Below, piece by piece: positions 1-8,973 of a stretch of 64,000 nucleotides of DNA. Origin of the DNA: Polaribacter filamentus (GTDB taxonomy: Bacteria; Bacteroidota; Bacteroidia; Flavobacteriales; Flavobacteriaceae); the NCBI RefSeq assembly GCF_002943715.1, contig NZ_MQUA01000014.1:310001-374000 (forward strand), in the 5' to 3' direction. The number at the start of each line of letters is the position of its first letter. The stretch's first letter is position 1. The translations under genes were made by a program, and so were the position numbers. The notes beneath the pieces are model-generated. The model had not been told where the DNA came from. It made no database searches and saw nothing but the letters and a program-made list of their open reading frames with translations.

Positions 1-1517
1 TCTAAGATAAAGTTATCTCTTTGCCTCCATACCTCTGATGTTGGAAAAACTTGTGTAAAATCGGTAGAAAGCACAGGGAAACCTTTATTATCTCCCTCGG
101 CAGTATCAAATACAACGCCTAAGTGTCTTTTTCCGTGTAAAGCTCCTTTAATTTTAGCTGCATCACCCCAACGACATAAATCTTCATAGCGTCCAAACAA
201 TTCACCTGCAAATTCAGCTCTTCTTTCAGATTTTAAATCTTCTAGCGTTGCGCCTGTTTTAGCAACTAATCCTGCACGTGCTCTTACTAAATTAATTTCA
301 AGATCTCCAGATCCAGCTCCATTTTTCGCAATCAATGCTTCTGCTTTCATCAATAAAATATGAGAATAGCGCAGTAGTGGTAAGTTTAAATTTGTTGAAG
401 GATGATCTCCGTTAGGATTTAATTGAACAGCATTTGCATACCCAAAAGGCTCTAAGTATTTTTTTAATTGAATGCCTGTTAAACTATTTGCGGAGGCATA
501 TTTTCTAGTACTACCAAAATATTCGAATTCATCTCCAAATGCTAACAAAGTAGCATCTCTTCTTGCGTCTCCGACCTCATAAGATTCATATAATTCTAAG
601 GTTGGCGCAAAATATCCCCAACCATTGTATTTACCCCAACCTCTATTTTCTAAGGCTGATCCAGCAAACATACTACCACCTATCGTATTACTTGGTACAG
701 ACCAAAGATATTCAGATCCCCAATTGTTGGCAATTTTAAAAGCATCTTTAAAATTAAGCTCTAAAGAATTTTTATTCGAATTTATAACTTGATCACAAGC
801 AGTAATTACGCTATCCCAAGAATCAGCATTAAATTCTGCATTGTGCAAGTGCACTCTTGCTAAATAACCAAGGGCAGCATTTTTATGGGGCCTACCTAAT
901 CTGTCATTATTAGATGCATCAAAATAAGGCAATAATGCTGCTGCTTTTGTGAAACTTTCTGCTGCAAACTCGTAACTTGTGCTCACTGAAGCGGGTCTTT
1001 CAATAAAGAAATCCTCTACAATTGTTTCATCTACAATTGGAATTCCTCCAGAATTGTTATCCCCGTATAATAAGGATAATTGAAAATAAGCTAGCCCTCT
1101 CATAAAGTACGCTTCTCCTAAAGCAAAGTTTTTTACATCCGCATTAATCTCTAAATCTGGTACATTACGTATAATATCATTGGCTCTTTTAATAACTATA
1201 AAATGCATTGGCCAAATATCTCTTGTATAAGATCCATTACCCGATGTTATAAAGTCTTTTATTTCTTCAATTTGTCCTTTTGGTTTTCCAACTATAAAAT
1301 CGTCACTGGCTACTAAAGAATATAGGTTCATTCCTCTACCGTATATTCCTTGAAAATCATTAAAAATGTACAAGGCGGTTGTGGCAGAAATAACATCTGC
1401 CTCTGTTTTCCAAAAATTAGCATTGGTAGGCTCTCCTTGCGGTTCTTCTACTAAAAAGTCTTCACAGCTTATGAGTCCAAATAGTACTACGATTAGTAAT
1501 GTGATATATTTTTTCAT
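1..1517 (-). CDS. SusD/RagB-family outer-membrane nutrient-binding lipoprotein (3' end cut by window edge)
   Basis: The reading frame starts at ATG 1517 (MKKYITLL...) and stays open to the window edge, so the C-terminus is missing. The N-terminus is a lipoprotein signal (VVLFGLISCEDF, lipidation Cys about residue 18). Next come SusD hallmarks: an early FW(K) segment, an EAYFMRGLAYFQLSLLYG helix typical of the TPR-like SusD fold, and a late LNLPLLRYSHILLMKAEAL segment. SusD proteins sit on the cell surface and pass ligand to the SusC pore. The susC gene starts upstream on the same strand with a 38-bp gap, so the two should be co-transcribed. The ligand cannot be told from this window. Confidence 0.93.
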   Translation of the reverse strand, partial: MKKYITLLIVVLFGLISCEDFLVEEPQGEPTNANFWKTEADVISATTALYIFNDFQGIYGRGMNLYSLVASDDFIVGKPKGQIEEIKDFITSGNGSYTRDIWPMHFIVIKRANDIIRNVPDLEINADVKNFALGEAYFMRGLAYFQLSLLYGDNNSGGIPIVDETIVEDFFIERPASVSTSYEFAAESFTKAAALLPYFDASNNDRLGRPHKNAALGYLARVHLHNAEFNADSWDSVITACDQVINSNKNSLELNFKDAFKIANNWGSEYLWSVPSNTIGGSMFAGSALENRGWGKYNGWGYFAPTLELYESYEVGDARRDATLLAFGDEFEYFGSTRKYASANSLTGIQLKKYLEPFGYANAVQLNPNGDHPSTNLNLPLLRYSHILLMKAEALIAKNGAGSGDLEINLVRARAGLVAKTGATLEDLKSERRAEFAGELFGRYEDLCRWGDAAKIKGALHGKRHLGVVFDTAEGDNKGFPVLSTDFTQVFPTSEVWRQRDNFIL

Positions 1518-1555
1518 GGTTCTAAAATTTATATTATTATTTAAAAAATTATGTA

Positions 1556-4500
1556 TTAAAAACCTACATTTAGTCCAATGGTATATGTAGTTGCAACAGG
1601 ATATTGACCGCCATCTAAACCTCTATTTCCTACTTCAGGATCCAAACCAGAATAGTCTGTAATGGTAAATAAATTTTCTCCTGCTACATAGATTCTTAAT
1701 CTGCTTATTCCTTTTAATTCAGGAAAAGTATATCCAACAGTAATGTTTTTTAGTCTTAAATAACTGGTGTCTTCAATCCAAAAATCTGAAGGTCTTAGGT
1801 TATCTCCAGCGCCTCCTAATCTAAAATTAGAAGAACCCGTGTTGGTTGGACTCCAAGTGTCAATAGCATCCGCAGATAAATTTGCTTCGGGTCCTACAGA
1901 TGTTTGATTAGGATATACTGTAGTTAATTTAAAACCATTGTATGCACTTGAACCGCTTACTCCTTGTAAGAAAATTCTCATATCAAAATTCTTATAGTTA
2001 AAGTCTGCATTAAAAGCATAGGTAATATCTGGGAAAGCACTCCCTACAGTAACTCTATCGTCATCATTGATTCTACCATCGTTATTATGGTCAATAAATT
2101 TTAAATCACCTGCAACCGCATTTGGCTGAACGGTATAGGCAGTTGCTTCTGCGTCCGTTTGAAAAATACCATCTGTTTCTAGTACATAAAAAGAAAACAA
2201 AGATTCCCCAATTTCAGTTAAAAGCGGTGTATGACTCGCAACATTATAACCATCAATATGTGGTATTGAAGAATCATTTGAAACTGACTTTAACTTATTA
2301 TCAATTTTAGATAGATTACCAGAGAGTTTGTAGGTAAAATCTCCTTTCGTTTTTTGATAATTTAAGCTTAGCTCAAATCCTTTGTTTTCAACCGAACCTC
2401 CATTTACAAATGGAAATTGACCTATTCCTTCTAGCGTGCTTCCTTGCAATCTAAGCAACATATCATCTGTAGTTTTAATAAAATAATCTCCAGTAAGAGA
2501 CAAACCATTGGCTAAACTAATGTCTGTACCAAAATTAAGTGATTTTGTTAACTCCCATTTGATGTTTGAATTTGATCTTCCATCTAAAGCAAGTCCTGAA
2601 AGAAAATTATTATCATCTGCACCTAGAATTGTATTGACCGTAGCCAATCTAATATCTGTTGGGTAATTGTCTAAAGAATTGATATTTCCAATAATACCCC
2701 AGCTAGCTCTTAGTTTTAAATTGCTAATGGTTTTATTTTCTTTTAAAAAATTTTCATTAGACATTCTCCAGGCAACTGCAACCGAAGGAAAAGTTCCCCA
2801 AGTGTTATCAGAGGCAGCACTTGGTAGTTTTGACGTTCCGTCTGCTCTTAAACTTGCTGTAAGGATGTATTTGCTATCATAATCATAAATAGCTCTACCA
2901 AAGTAAGAAACTAAAGAGTTAGAATTAAAGGCAGTAAGTGGTTTTGTCCACGCAGTAGCATTTACGAGTTGTCTAAGATTAGGTAGCTCTGAAGAAAAAT
3001 CTCTACCGGTAATACTAAAAAGATTGCTTTGAAAACGTTGTAATGTATTACCCGCTAATAATGTTAAATTATGTACATCTTTAAACGTTTCATTATAACT
3101 TAGCGTAGTTTCTAAAGACCAGTCTTGTTGCTCACCTGTTAAAAAATCTAAGCTATTCTGATCTGTTCTTGTTTTAGAAACTTCTGGACTTTTTGGATTG
3201 AATTGTTGAAAATTTCTTGTTTTAGAATTGATTCCAAAGCTTGATTTTAAGATTAAATTGTCTAAAATTTTATAATCAAAATAGATGTTTGCAAAAAAAT
3301 CTTGATTCACATCTTCAATGTCTAATCTATTTAAAGTAGAAACAGGATTAATGGTACTTACGGATAGTAAATCGTTATAATTTCCGTCTGCATCATAAAC
3401 CGCTATACTAGGATTTGTTTTAATTGCTTGTGCAATAATTCCATTATAACTTTGCCCACCATTTTCATCTGTTGTTCCTGTAAATACAGAATTACCAGTA
3501 GTTCTAGTATAATAAATATTTTCTCCTATTTTTAGTTTATCATTTACTTTAAAAGAAGAGTTTAATCTAAAAGTTAATCGGTCTGCATTTGTATTAATCA
3601 AAGTTCCCTCTGTTTTGTTGTAACCAATAGAAGATGCAAACGTATATTTATCATCTCCTCCTCTTACACCAAGATCATAGTTTTGAACAACGCCTGTTCT
3701 AAAAATTTCATCTACCCAATTTGTTCTATCAACAGTGCTGTATTCTACTGGGTTAGATGTTGTATCAAAACCAGCTTGCGTTAAATATTTAACTCTATCT
3801 GCTGCGCTTAATGCTTTGGGTTGTTTTGCAGTTATCATAGTGTTAAAGGAGTTAAAATCGAAAGATAATTTTCCGTTTTTACCTTTTTTGGTGGTAATTA
3901 AAATTACACCACCAGCAGCTCGCACTCCGTAAATAGCTTGAGAGGAAGCATCTTTTAAAATACTTATAGAAGCAATATCAAAAGGATTAATTGGCCCTCC
4001 AAAATAAGGAACTCCATCTACCACATATAAAGGAGATTCGTTATTAACAGTCCCCAATCCTCTAATTTGTACATTAGGCTGGGCAGTAGGATCACCACCG
4101 GTACTAGAAATAGTAACACCAGATACACTACCTTGTAAACCTGCCGCTGTACTAGTAACAGGTCTTTCATTAATATTATCTACAACACCAACAGCACCTG
4201 TTAAATCTTTTTTAGCAACACTACCGTACCCAATAATTACAATTTCATCTAATTTTGCGGCATCTTCTTTTAGTGCAAAATTAATTTCAGTTTTTCCTAA
4301 AACAGCGACTTCTTTAGTTGCATACCCAATATAAGCAGCCACTAATATTGCATTTTCGTCGGTAACAGAAATAGTATAATTACCATCAAAATCGGTACTA
4401 ACACCATTAGGGGTGCCTTTTTCTAAGACACTTGCACCTGGCAAAGGTACTCCAGCCTCATCTGTGACTAGTCCGGTAATTTTTATTTTTGCTTCTTTCT

Positions 4501-4903
4501 CCTTTTTATTCTCCTGCGTATTTAGGGTATTAATTTTCATCTTTTTCACAAGAATTGTATTATTTTCTGTGAATTCGTAGGTGAAATTAATTGGAGATAA
4601 ACATTGTTTTAATAAAACACTCGCTTTAATAACTCCTTTTTTTAATTGAAGTTTTGGAGCATCTTTTATTAAATCATAACGGTACACAAACGTATAATCT
4701 GTTTGTTCATTAATAAGTTCGAAAACCTTACTGATACTTATTTTTTTGTCTTTTTCAATTGTTATTTTCGCATCTTGTGAAAACCCATCTTTAGGGCTTA
4801 ATGCGAAGGATAAAGTACAAAATAAGAATACAAAAGCTTTCATAATTGTGGTTAGGAGTTCATTATAAAAATGAGTTCTCGTTTTAATAAATTTAAAATT
4901 CAT
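1556..4903 (-). CDS. SusC/RagA-family TonB-dependent outer-membrane receptor with STN signalling domain
   Basis: This 1115-residue receptor has, in order: a signal sequence (hydrophobic KAFVFLFCTLSFAL near residue 22), an STN domain (about 45-125, with the KKISISKVFELINEQTDYTFVY pattern cut short here), a CarboxypepD_reg-like domain (about 140-215), the TonB plug with the SusC mark IIGYGS and GTVNNESPLYVVDGVP-type segment, and a 22-strand barrel ending in Phe (GLNVGF). The STN domain marks a transducing receptor that talks to a FecR anti-sigma factor, and fecR and an ECF sigma gene lie just upstream. ATG 4903 is taken as start; Met21 is an alternative that would shorten the n-region. Confidence 0.95.
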   Translation of the reverse strand: MNFKFIKTRTHFYNELLTTIMKAFVFLFCTLSFALSPKDGFSQDAKITIEKDKKISISKVFELINEQTDYTFVYRYDLIKDAPKLQLKKGVIKASVLLKQCLSPINFTYEFTENNTILVKKMKINTLNTQENKKEKEAKIKITGLVTDEAGVPLPGASVLEKGTPNGVSTDFDGNYTISVTDENAILVAAYIGYATKEVAVLGKTEINFALKEDAAKLDEIVIIGYGSVAKKDLTGAVGVVDNINERPVTSTAAGLQGSVSGVTISSTGGDPTAQPNVQIRGLGTVNNESPLYVVDGVPYFGGPINPFDIASISILKDASSQAIYGVRAAGGVILITTKKGKNGKLSFDFNSFNTMITAKQPKALSAADRVKYLTQAGFDTTSNPVEYSTVDRTNWVDEIFRTGVVQNYDLGVRGGDDKYTFASSIGYNKTEGTLINTNADRLTFRLNSSFKVNDKLKIGENIYYTRTTGNSVFTGTTDENGGQSYNGIIAQAIKTNPSIAVYDADGNYNDLLSVSTINPVSTLNRLDIEDVNQDFFANIYFDYKILDNLILKSSFGINSKTRNFQQFNPKSPEVSKTRTDQNSLDFLTGEQQDWSLETTLSYNETFKDVHNLTLLAGNTLQRFQSNLFSITGRDFSSELPNLRQLVNATAWTKPLTAFNSNSLVSYFGRAIYDYDSKYILTASLRADGTSKLPSAASDNTWGTFPSVAVAWRMSNENFLKENKTISNLKLRASWGIIGNINSLDNYPTDIRLATVNTILGADDNNFLSGLALDGRSNSNIKWELTKSLNFGTDISLANGLSLTGDYFIKTTDDMLLRLQGSTLEGIGQFPFVNGGSVENKGFELSLNYQKTKGDFTYKLSGNLSKIDNKLKSVSNDSSIPHIDGYNVASHTPLLTEIGESLFSFYVLETDGIFQTDAEATAYTVQPNAVAGDLKFIDHNNDGRINDDDRVTVGSAFPDITYAFNADFNYKNFDMRIFLQGVSGSSAYNGFKLTTVYPNQTSVGPEANLSADAIDTWSPTNTGSSNFRLGGAGDNLRPSDFWIEDTSYLRLKNITVGYTFPELKGISRLRIYVAGENLFTITDYSGLDPEVGNRGLDGGQYPVATTYTIGLNVGF

Positions 4904-4994
4904 AAATTTGCAGTTGATTTAGTTAAACATTGTTTTAATTAAACTCTTTAGGGAATATGGCTGATACTGTCCAAGGTGAGGCCATTTTCTTTTT

Positions 4995-6158
4995 TTATTT
5001 TATTACTATTTTTCTATCTGTTATGGTGTATTTTAAATCTCCATTACTCGTAGCTTCAAAGAATTTTAAAACATCTTTGATTGCTGTCTTTCTTTCTAAA
5101 ACTCCTGTAAACTGATATTTTTTTATTTCTTCTGACTCAAAAATTACTTCAACATTATACCTTCTAGATAAAATTTTCATAATCTCATCAAGAGGTGCTT
5201 CCTTGAAAGAAAAAAATCCTTTAATCCAAGCAACTTCATGAGAAACATCTACACTTAAAACTTCTATAAAATTTGTTTTATTGAAAACTTTTGATTGTTG
5301 ATTTGGTTTTAATAAAATAGCATTTAAACCATTGTTAACCTTCACTTTTCCTTCTAATAATGTAGTTGAAATTAAACGATCTTCCTTATAGGCTTTAATG
5401 TTAAAGTGAGTTCCTAAAACGGTAACTTCTTGATTTTTAGTGATAACATGAAATGCATCTCCATGATGTAATTCACTTGGTGAAACCTCAAAATATGCTT
5501 CACCGTAAACAAGTTCTACTTTTCTAATTTCTCCATTATTAAAGTTTTCTGGATATTTTAATTTAGAATCTGAATTTAACCAGATTTTTGTTCCATCAGA
5601 AAGTTGAACAAAAAATTCACCACCTCTGGGAATCGTTAAATAATTATAGGTTAATTCTTTAGTAGTATTATTTGCTATATTTTTTGATGAATAAAGAAGT
5701 TCTTTACTATTTCCTTTTACTTTATTAGAGCTGTATTTTTTATCAGTATCTAAAGATATGTTCTTGCCATTATTTAAAGTAAGTATCGTTCTATTAGAAA
5801 CTTCTTCAAAATCTTTTTGAGTAGCAATGTTTTCTATAGTATTGTTATTGTTTGTATATTGAAAAAAAGAAACTCCTAAAAGAATAATTATAGAAGCCGC
5901 AATAGAAATAGTCTTCACAAAAGAGGCTCTTCTTTTCTTTTTGTTGATTTCGATTTTATTTTTTATAGATACTTTTGCTTTTTCTACATTATAATCTGCT
6001 AAATTAACGGCAATTAAATATTCTGTTTTAATAAAATGATTAAAAATTATTTTATTTTCATCATTTTTTAACCATAAATCAAGCGCTTTTAATTCGCTTT
6101 GATTTGCTTCTTGGTTTATAAATTTAACAATTATTTTTTCTATTGTTGATTTCTTCAT
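4995..6158 (-). CDS. FecR-family anti-sigma factor
   Basis: The 387-residue protein has a short cytoplasmic N-terminal part that would hold the sigma factor, one membrane segment (about residues 80-100, TISIAASIIILLGVSFF), a periplasmic FecR domain (IPRGGEFFVQLSDGTKIWLN, then TTLLEGKVKV) and a C-terminal DUF4974 domain (FKEAPLDEIMKILSRRYNV). FecR proteins read the state of the STN domain of a TonB receptor and release or activate an ECF sigma factor. The gene lies between that receptor (91-bp gap) and a divergently read sigma gene, which fits this job exactly. Confidence 0.94.
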   Translation of the reverse strand: MKKSTIEKIIVKFINQEANQSELKALDLWLKNDENKIIFNHFIKTEYLIAVNLADYNVEKAKVSIKNKIEINKKKRRASFVKTISIAASIIILLGVSFFQYTNNNNTIENIATQKDFEEVSNRTILTLNNGKNISLDTDKKYSSNKVKGNSKELLYSSKNIANNTTKELTYNYLTIPRGGEFFVQLSDGTKIWLNSDSKLKYPENFNNGEIRKVELVYGEAYFEVSPSELHHGDAFHVITKNQEVTVLGTHFNIKAYKEDRLISTTLLEGKVKVNNGLNAILLKPNQQSKVFNKTNFIEVLSVDVSHEVAWIKGFFSFKEAPLDEIMKILSRRYNVEVIFESEEIKKYQFTGVLERKTAIKDVLKFFEATSNGDLKYTITDRKIVIK

Positions 6159-6321
6159 TTAAACTTAAATTGTACTTTTTGTAAGTATTATATATCTCTA
6201 TTACGTATTATTCAATAACACCCCTCTATTTTTATCAAATTATTTTTTAAACATCAAATTAATAAACTTTTCTCATCTTTAGTTTTATTTATATAGATTT
6301 GCCAATCTATATTAGACTATT

Positions 6322-6936
6322 TTGGACTTTAACAATAATTTCTTTTTAGCAGAACAAATGAGGCTAGGCAATTCTAAAGCCTATGATTTTTTGATGAACT
6401 CTTTTTATCGAAAATTATGTGCTTATGCGTATACATTATCCCATGATCATGGAGCTTCGGAAGATATTGTACAAAATGTTTTTGTTGAAATTTGGTCGAA
6501 TAAAAAAAATATTAACCCTTTATTTTCTATAAAAAGCTATTTGTATAAATCTGTTTACAACGAGTTTATTAACCAATACAGAAAAAATAAACCTGTATTT
6601 TTTTTAGAAAAAAAATATTTTGAATCGGTAGATTTAGTTGTTGAGAATACTGAAGAGAACCTAGAGGAGTTGATACAATTAGTGGAGAAAGAGATCAATA
6701 AACTACCTCCTAAATGCAGAGAAATATTTTTATTGAACAAAAAAGAAGGTTTAACTCATTTAGAAATATCCGAGTATCTAGACATTTCAACAAAAACGAT
6801 TGAAGGTCATATGACAAGAGCTTTTAAAATTTTGAGAAAAAAGTTAAATTTTAAAATGAAAACTATTCTCTTTCTTTTATTTGGTTGTACTTGCACTAAA
6901 AGCACAGCTAATTTTACGAGAGCAAAGCTAAAATAA
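6322..6936 (+). CDS. ECF RNA polymerase sigma factor (FecI-like, Bacteroidetes type)
   Basis: The 204-residue protein has sigma region 2 (residues about 14-80, with EDIVQNVFVEIWSNK) and region 4 (about 120-180, LPPKCREIFLLNKKEGLTHLEISEYLDIS then TIEGHMTRAF, the DNA-binding helix-turn-helix). It probably recruits RNA polymerase to the susC/susD operon. No in-frame ATG lies before the domain except ATG 6358 inside it; an in-frame TAG at 6313 bounds the frame, so the TTG at 6322 is the best start. It is divergent from fecR across a 163-bp A+T-rich gap that should hold both promoters. The last 25 residues, Cys- and Lys-rich, are unusual for the family. Confidence 0.92.
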   Translation: MDFNNNFFLAEQMRLGNSKAYDFLMNSFYRKLCAYAYTLSHDHGASEDIVQNVFVEIWSNKKNINPLFSIKSYLYKSVYNEFINQYRKNKPVFFLEKKYFESVDLVVENTEENLEELIQLVEKEINKLPPKCREIFLLNKKEGLTHLEISEYLDISTKTIEGHMTRAFKILRKKLNFKMKTILFLLFGCTCTKSTANFTRAKLK

Positions 6937-7012
6937 TGAAGCTTAAATTAGTCTCTTTTATCATACACATTCTTAAACATAAATAAGTGTCAATCATATT
7001 TTAATAAATAAA

Positions 7013-7039
7013 CCTTCCTGTAAAATGGAGGGCTTTTTT
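7013..7039 (+). terminator. Intrinsic terminator after the sigma gene
   Basis: A 6-bp stem (CCTTCC 7013-7018 with GGAGGG 7027-7032, one G-U pair) is followed by CTTTTTT. It separates the sigma gene from the ilv genes. Confidence 0.65.
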
Positions 7040-7208
7040 GTGAATTTATTTTACAGATTGAATATCATAATAAAAATTAATTAAAACACTGATTATAATT
7101 GTTTTAAATTGTTTTTTTAATGCCTGAATTTAAACATTTACGTTGAATCTTATTAAATGAAAATAGAGAAATAACCTAATTTAGTCAACGAATTGAACAA
7201 AATAATAA

Positions 7209-8885
7209 ATGGAATTAAATAAACATAGCAAAAGATTAACCCAAGATGAATCTCAACCGGCTTCGCAAGCAATGTTGTATGCAGTTGGTTTAACGGATGA
7301 AGATATGAGCAAAGCTCAAGTTGGTATTGCAAGTACTGGTTATGACGGAAATCCTTGTAATATGCACTTAAACACTTTAAAAGATGAGGTAAAAGTAGAG
7401 TGTAATATTGCAGGTTTAGTTGGGTTGGGGTTTAATACAATTGGTGTTTCAGACGGAATTTCTATGGGAACTTCGGGTATGAATTACTCTTTAGTTTCTA
7501 GAGATATTATAGCAGATTCTATAGAAACGGTTATGAATGCCCAAAGTTATGATGCTGTTATTGCAATTGTAGGTTGTGATAAAAATATGCCAGGATCTGT
7601 TATTGCGATGTTGCGTTTAAATCGTCCAGCGATCATGATGTATGGTGGTTCAACGGCATCAGGAAACTATAAAGGAAAAAAATTAAATATTGTTTCTGCT
7701 TTTGAAGCTTTAGGGCAAAAAATGGCAGGAGAAATTGAAGAAGAAGAATATAGAGAAATTATAAAAAGAGCAATTCCGGGAGCAGGAGCTTGTGGCGGAA
7801 TGTATACGGCAAATACCATGGCCTCTGCCATAGAATGCATGGGGTTTGCATTGCCTTATAATTCTTCAATTCCGGCAGAAAATCCGAATAAATTATCAGA
7901 AGCAGAAAGAACAGCTATCGCAATTAAAAACTTATTAGAAATCGATTTAAAACCTTTAGATATTATTTCTAAAAAATCGTTAGAAAATGCAATTGCAATT
8001 GTAAACGCCTTAGGTGGTTCTACAAATGCAGTATTACACTTTTTAGCGATTGCGCATGCTGCAGATATTGAGTTTACTTTAGAAGATTTTCAAAAAGTAA
8101 GTGATAGAACGCCATTAATTGCTGATTTAAAACCATCAGGAAAATACTTAATGGAAGATGTTCATGGAGTTGGTGGAACGCCTGCAATTATGAAATATTT
8201 ATTACAAGAAGGTTATTTACACGGAGATTGTATGACGGTTACGGGTAGAACATTAGCAGAAAATTTAGCAAATGTAAAAGCCATGGAATTTGATGAACAA
8301 GATGTTATTTATCCGAAGGATAAAGCCTTAAAATCATCAGGTAATATTCAAATAATTTACGGAAACCTTGCAACCGAAGGAGCTGTTGCGAAAATTTCCG
8401 GAAATGAAGGTTTATTATTTGAAGGAAAAGCGGTGGTTTATGACGGTGAACAAGCTGCAAATACCGGAATTGTAAATGGAGAAGTAGAAAAAGGAGATGT
8501 CGTCGTCATTCGATATGTGGGTCCAAAAGGTGGTCCAGGAATGCCAGAAATGTTAAAACCAACTTCGTTGATTATGGGAGCGGGTTTAGGAAAATCGGTA
8601 GCATTAATTACGGATGGTCGCTTTTCAGGAGGAACTCATGGTTTTGTGGTAGGACATATCACACCAGAAGCACAATCTGGAGGAACTATTGGGGTTTTAA
8701 AAACGGGAGACAAAATTAGAATTAGTGCAGAAGACAATTCTATTAATGTTTTAATTTCAGATGAAGAAATCGCAGAAAGAAAAGCAAAATGGGTTGCACC
8801 AGCATTGAAGCATACAAAAGGAATATTATACAAATACGCTAAAACTGTAGCATCAGCGTCTAAAGGATGTGTTACAGATTTATAA
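7209..8885 (+). CDS. ilvD: Dihydroxy-acid dehydratase
   Basis: IlvD dehydrates 2,3-dihydroxy-isovalerate and its methylvalerate homologue to the 2-keto acids of valine and isoleucine. The 558 residues match the usual length. Three Cys in conserved settings can bind the iron-sulfur cluster: Cys50 (DGNPCN), Cys123 (GCDKNMPGS) and Cys195 (GAGACGGMYTANTM). The C-terminal half has the GRFSGGTHGFVVGHI signature. It is the first gene of a same-strand ilvD-ilvB-ilvN-ilvC group, with 88 bp to ilvB. Confidence 0.97.
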   Translation: MELNKHSKRLTQDESQPASQAMLYAVGLTDEDMSKAQVGIASTGYDGNPCNMHLNTLKDEVKVECNIAGLVGLGFNTIGVSDGISMGTSGMNYSLVSRDIIADSIETVMNAQSYDAVIAIVGCDKNMPGSVIAMLRLNRPAIMMYGGSTASGNYKGKKLNIVSAFEALGQKMAGEIEEEEYREIIKRAIPGAGACGGMYTANTMASAIECMGFALPYNSSIPAENPNKLSEAERTAIAIKNLLEIDLKPLDIISKKSLENAIAIVNALGGSTNAVLHFLAIAHAADIEFTLEDFQKVSDRTPLIADLKPSGKYLMEDVHGVGGTPAIMKYLLQEGYLHGDCMTVTGRTLAENLANVKAMEFDEQDVIYPKDKALKSSGNIQIIYGNLATEGAVAKISGNEGLLFEGKAVVYDGEQAANTGIVNGEVEKGDVVVIRYVGPKGGPGMPEMLKPTSLIMGAGLGKSVALITDGRFSGGTHGFVVGHITPEAQSGGTIGVLKTGDKIRISAEDNSINVLISDEEIAERKAKWVAPALKHTKGILYKYAKTVASASKGCVTDL

Positions 8886-8973
8886 AAAAGAATCAAGAAA
8901 AAAGACCCAAGAATAAAGATAGTAGAGCAGATACGAATCTATACGCTCTATTCTTTCATCTAAATAAGAAAGT
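8886..8973 (+). other. Purine-arm/pyrimidine-arm hairpin spacer, ilvD-ilvB
   Basis: The 88-bp spacer opens with a GA-rich arm (AAAGAATCAAGAAAAAAGAC...) and ends in a CT-rich arm. AAAGATAGTAGAGC (about 8917-8930) can pair imperfectly with GCTCTATTCTTTC (about 8947-8959). The same design recurs in the next two spacers of the operon. The function is unknown; it could mark processing or stability of the polycistronic RNA. Confidence 0.45.
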
